Shown: in pieces, positions 60,701 through 64,000 of the stretch
How positions within the stretch are numbered: position 1 is the first letter of the stretch
Layout: the number at the start of each line of letters is the position of its first letter
From: Styela clava
Taxonomy: Eukaryota; Chordata; Ascidiacea; Stolidobranchia; Styelidae
Length of the DNA: 64,000 nt
Reading direction: 5' to 3'
NCBI RefSeq assembly: GCF_964204865.1
Contig: NC_135251.1
Span: forward strand, 16,430,001-16,494,000
The notes under the pieces: model-generated
The model's database searches: none
The model's input: only the letters and a program-made list of their open reading frames with translations
What the model was told of the DNA's origin: nothing
Made by a program: the position numbers and the translations under genes

Positions 60701-63071
60701 CTGTCATTTCTAACTACAGGTATATGTATTTAGTTTGGCAGCATACCTGAGTGCCATAGTTCCGAATCTCTGTGAGTCATACCCTGAACTTGCACCAGTA
60801 GACATACTATCTTGACCAGTGAACATGTTACGTAAAGATGCTCTGCCTTGTGAATCATTATTCGGTTTTGGACCACGTGAGGGCATTGTTTCAGATGGCA
60901 TGTACATAACATTACCAGCATTTTTCTCTGAATGGAATCCTGTAATAAAAATATTTCGATTGAGTACAAAGCAAGACCAATGTTTATGAAATAAATAATA
61001 GAAGTATATATTGAAATTTCACATTACGAATGACTAAGTATAATTGACAGAATTTCATCTAATCAGAAATTAAAAGTTCTACCTATTTTTGATCGAACTA
61101 TTAAAAAATCAGAAACATTTGTCTTGTACAATACCAATACAGGATATTCAATCATATATACATGAGTTAAAATGATCTGTTGACAGGTCAAGAGTATTGA
61201 GTTTGAGCCATGCTAACCAATAGGTAATCCAACAAGCTCACTACCAAGTTAGACCACCAGGAAGATTCAGGTCATATTCAACCAGAGGTGGGCAAGTACT
61301 TGTTTGAGTGGGCCACATACAGATAATAGACTTGGTTACTGGGCTGGAGGCTCAAATCTCAATATGAAAAACTATGAAAAAAAAAACAATTTATTTACGA
61401 ATGCTAGTCCAACAGCTAGGGTGGCTAGGCTAACGTTTATATAATAATAAGCACAATGTAACAATCATCCTCATTATGATGTTATTTTTTGAACGGAAAT
61501 TCATATTCATAAAAACCTAGTCGTAATTTCAGCAGACACAAGTGGGCCTGATAAAACACTTTGGTGGCCCAGAACCGGCCCGCGGTCGTAATTTGCCCAT
61601 CATCGTTTTGAACCTTAGTAACTATCTACCTTGCTGCTAGTGTAGATTGTGGCTCAGAGTGATGGTGTGATACCAATGGCAATGAGAAATTCATTACCTG
61701 CAATGGATTTAACAGTTCTTCCACCAGCAGATGCATTACCATCTGATATTCGAAATTCACTTTGAACAGGGTTGCTTGTGCTTGATTTTCTTTGACTCTT
61801 TTTCTAAAATAAAGAAAATTACATAAGTGGCAGTCTCAAAAGCCAAATCAGAGTGACTAGCTTTTACTTTTATGGTCAACAAGTTCAAAAATAAGAAACA
61901 ACAACTAATGCCCTGATTATCTAGTACTATGCAAATGATGGTTTTTATATATGGTAAATATACAAGCTTTATCAGGACAATGTATAAAATACAAGAGATG
62001 AAGTATACGGAGTTTCTGAGAAACTGATAAATGTGTCTGCTTTAAATCATATCATATAATACATTTAACTTCATTGCTTTAGAATTTCTAAAAGTAATTA
62101 AGCAATACCATGTCTTAAATAAAGTATGTCATGTTCAAAATAAAATAACTCACAGTATCCTTGCTTGAATCTTTCTCAAGTGGACCATTGGTGCTAGAAC
62201 TTCTGTAAACAGGAGAAAAGAACATTTGAATATGACAGAAACAAAAAATAAAGTTACATTTATACCTATAATATTCAAATACTAACGAATATATCAAATC
62301 AACAGACGTAAAAAATTTATTTATAGTATGATAGCATAATTATGTCTTAAAAAGTTTGTTAAAAAACATGGATTATGCACAAAGTGGAAGTAGAATTTCA
62401 GTGACGATCAATTTGATCAAAAAAATATAAATTAAAGAGTTTATTTACCGATGTATTTTGTCAAGTTTATCTTGTTGCTGTTTCTGCATTTTTTCATATG
62501 CTTTTATTCGTTTCTCAGCTGCCTTTTTTGCTTTGTCTTGGAGATTTGTAACTTTCTAAATATAACGATGACGGAACCATGAAATTAATTCATTGCTCAC
62601 AGTGATCCCGTATACTATATTATATTTACCTCGAAAAATAGAAAATGGTAAATAGACAATAGACAAAATAACAGTATTTGGCGTCAGTAATAAAGATAAC
62701 TGAAATTAACAGTATTTTTTTTAGAATATTTTTATCATTTCCCTCATCCTGTTTTGCTACATATTGCCAAAAATATTCACATTTTAAGTCTAGAGAATCT
62801 TTTAATAAGTCTACAGCAAAGTATCATTATTATGACATTCATTACCTTTTTGTCCATTGACTTTTGTTTCACAATCACACCATCTAAATATTGGACACAT
62901 GCATGCTGCTCACGAATTGCCGCAACATCCATAATAGTATGATAATCGTTGTCCATTTGCCATATATTTGCTCCAAAATTAACAAGAAAAGTAAGACAGT
63001 TGAGATGGCCGTTTGCAGATGCAAAATGTAGTGCTGTATTGCCAGTATAATCCCATTTGTCTGGATCCCCA
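57793..63071 (-). CDS. USH1G: USH1G/ANKS4B homologue, ankyrin-SAM scaffold, 3' eight exons
   Basis: Minus-strand exons 62846-63071, 62449-62555, 62154-62202, 61698-61803, 60747-60939, 59596-59687, 58610-58782 and 57793-57951 join in phase. They give about 367 C-terminal residues; the 5' part lies beyond the right edge. The first visible exon encodes ankyrin repeats (GDPDKWDYTGNTALHFASAN, FLVNFGANIWQMDNDYHT) and the ACVQYLDG end typical of this family. A charged helix follows (KAYEKMQKQQQDKLDKIHR), then a Ser/Asn-rich linker, an acidic patch (SDDDDD), and a SAM domain split over the last two exons (FLASLYLSEYSKLF, LDDLKELGLAFGPRKKI). The C-terminal T-E-F is a class I PDZ ligand. Family members link myosin-VII and harmonin at stereocilia or microvilli tips; that role is inferred by homology. 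Introns carry a MITE and a hAT element. Confidence 0.93.
60480..60693. mobile_element. MITE family A, long subtype, in a USH1G-like intron
   Basis: Left end GTGCTCCAGAAGTGTGTGTG, right end ACACACTACGAGAGTACC, with the same interior as the copy at 48009-48205 in reverse. Flanks ATAAAGCC and AGAATGCC match at 6 of 8 positions. It lies 53 bases 3' of the exon at 60747-60939, on the gene's own strand. Confidence 0.75.
61283..61605. mobile_element. short hAT MITE in a USH1G-like intron
   Basis: Starts CAGAGGTGGGCAAGTACTTG and ends AATTTGCCCATCATCG, with GGCCC(G/A) words at both sides. Flanks TATTCAAC and TTTTGAAC match at 6 of 8 positions, so the insertion is old. No coding capacity. Confidence 0.7.
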
Positions 63072-64000
63072 CTGTTAATTAATAAAGATGAGGTTTAAGA
63101 ATTCAAGATTCAAACACCAATGCTGATTTGATTAGGAGACATATAAGATGTATCATCTAATAAAGTAATATCCCAATATTTCAAGGCTTAATTTGTATTT
63201 TCATAAACACATACAGAACAATGATTAGCCAATGACTTCAATTGTTCAAAATGAGAATACACTGAATTTTGAATAAATTTGAAATATTCGATTTGTTTTG
63301 AACCAAGACTTTCTGTGTGATTGTATGGCATCACAAAATGTAAGCACAATTGGGTTTAAATAGAAAAAAGAAAATGATATTTAATCTATGAGTATTCTTC
63401 GACATCTATAATAACAAAGGAAATTAGTAGCTGAAATCATACATTATCCTCAACTACGGTAAATAGTCAGCCTAATAATTTAAATTAGTTGTGGACAAAC
63501 CGAAACCATTCTTTACAGCATAGATATCAAGTTTATAAGAATGTGGGTGAGGAATGTGAAATTTCCCTTTATATGAATGTCATGAAAATTTAAAATTTGA
63601 TGAAGATTATAGATGATTCATCACAATTAAAAAGTCTATATTCAACTAAATACTTGTTTTATTTTTGTTAAGTTGAAATTGATGAGAATTACGTGAGAAC
63701 GATAACAGGCTGCTTATTAATTAAGATTTACTTTCCAAGATATGAAACCTATGACTTGCCAATATTTACATAGAAAAGTAACTCTTATAATAGTCATTAG
63801 ATAGAGACCCACACGAGATGGTACTTGGTGCCATTCTTCATTATAATATAAAACAATGGACCAGACAGTTACAAGTTTTGTTCCTAAATGATTGTTACAT
63901 TGTATTCTTGTAGACATTACACAAAGAAATACAAAATAGCCTAAGCATATTCTACTAATGGGCTTCTCCAAGTGACTCTACGGGACAATTCCAGAAATTT
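63072..64000. other. intron of the USH1G-like gene, running off the edge
   Basis: Very AT-rich. The visible exon at 63071 starts in phase 2, so at least one more coding exon with the first ankyrin repeats must lie upstream on this strand. I found no ankyrin coding sequence up to 64000. The minus frame at 63717-63971 lacks ankyrin motifs. Confidence 0.5.

Overview
The window is nuclear DNA from an animal. Its genes are cut by short introns with GT..AG ends, use the standard code, and belong to metazoan families: a zona pellucida (ZP) domain protein, CALHM, a C-type lectin, an NTPDase and a USH1G/ANKS4B ankyrin-SAM scaffold. The DNA is AT-rich and crowded with hAT-type DNA transposons and short non-autonomous elements. 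I saw no retrotransposon polymerase, CRISPR array, operon or prokaryotic signal. An invertebrate chordate such as a tunicate is my best guess, but that is inference.

Layout. 1-4.5 kb: no convincing gene; a fold-back-like repeat block with a ~69-bp and a ~203-bp tandem array. 4.5-11.0 kb (+): a ten-exon ZP-EGF-transmembrane protein, every exon joined in phase. 13.0-14.9 kb (+): a three-exon CALHM channel. 15.3-26.4 kb: mostly transposons, including a 5.8-kb element with terminal inverted repeats that carries a second hAT element inside it. 27.2-30.2 kb (-): a four-exon secreted C-type lectin with a coiled-coil stalk. 30.2-38.9 kb: transposon remains and a few short, unidentified open exons. 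38.9-41.9 kb (+): a five-exon NTPDase of the ENTPD5/6 type. 44.1-44.8 kb (+): a single-exon type I membrane protein of unknown family with a furin-like site. 45.8-47.1 kb (-): a three-exon EF-hand protein with a proline-rich tail. 48.0-54.7 kb: a nested stack of mobile elements (a tRNA-Leu-like SINE, small elements with 9-bp target duplications, and a 2,994-bp hAT with a broken transposase). 57.8-63.1 kb and beyond (-): the 3' eight exons of a USH1G/ANKS4B homologue, running off the right edge.

The genes do not form an obvious pathway. Several encode surface or secreted proteins (ZP, CALHM, lectin, orphan membrane protein, NTPDase), and the scaffold is of an actin-bundle/adhesion type, but the order looks like an ordinary animal gene neighbourhood. 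Exon joins were worked out by eye from splice consensus and reading phase; 5' UTR exons are unresolved unless stated.
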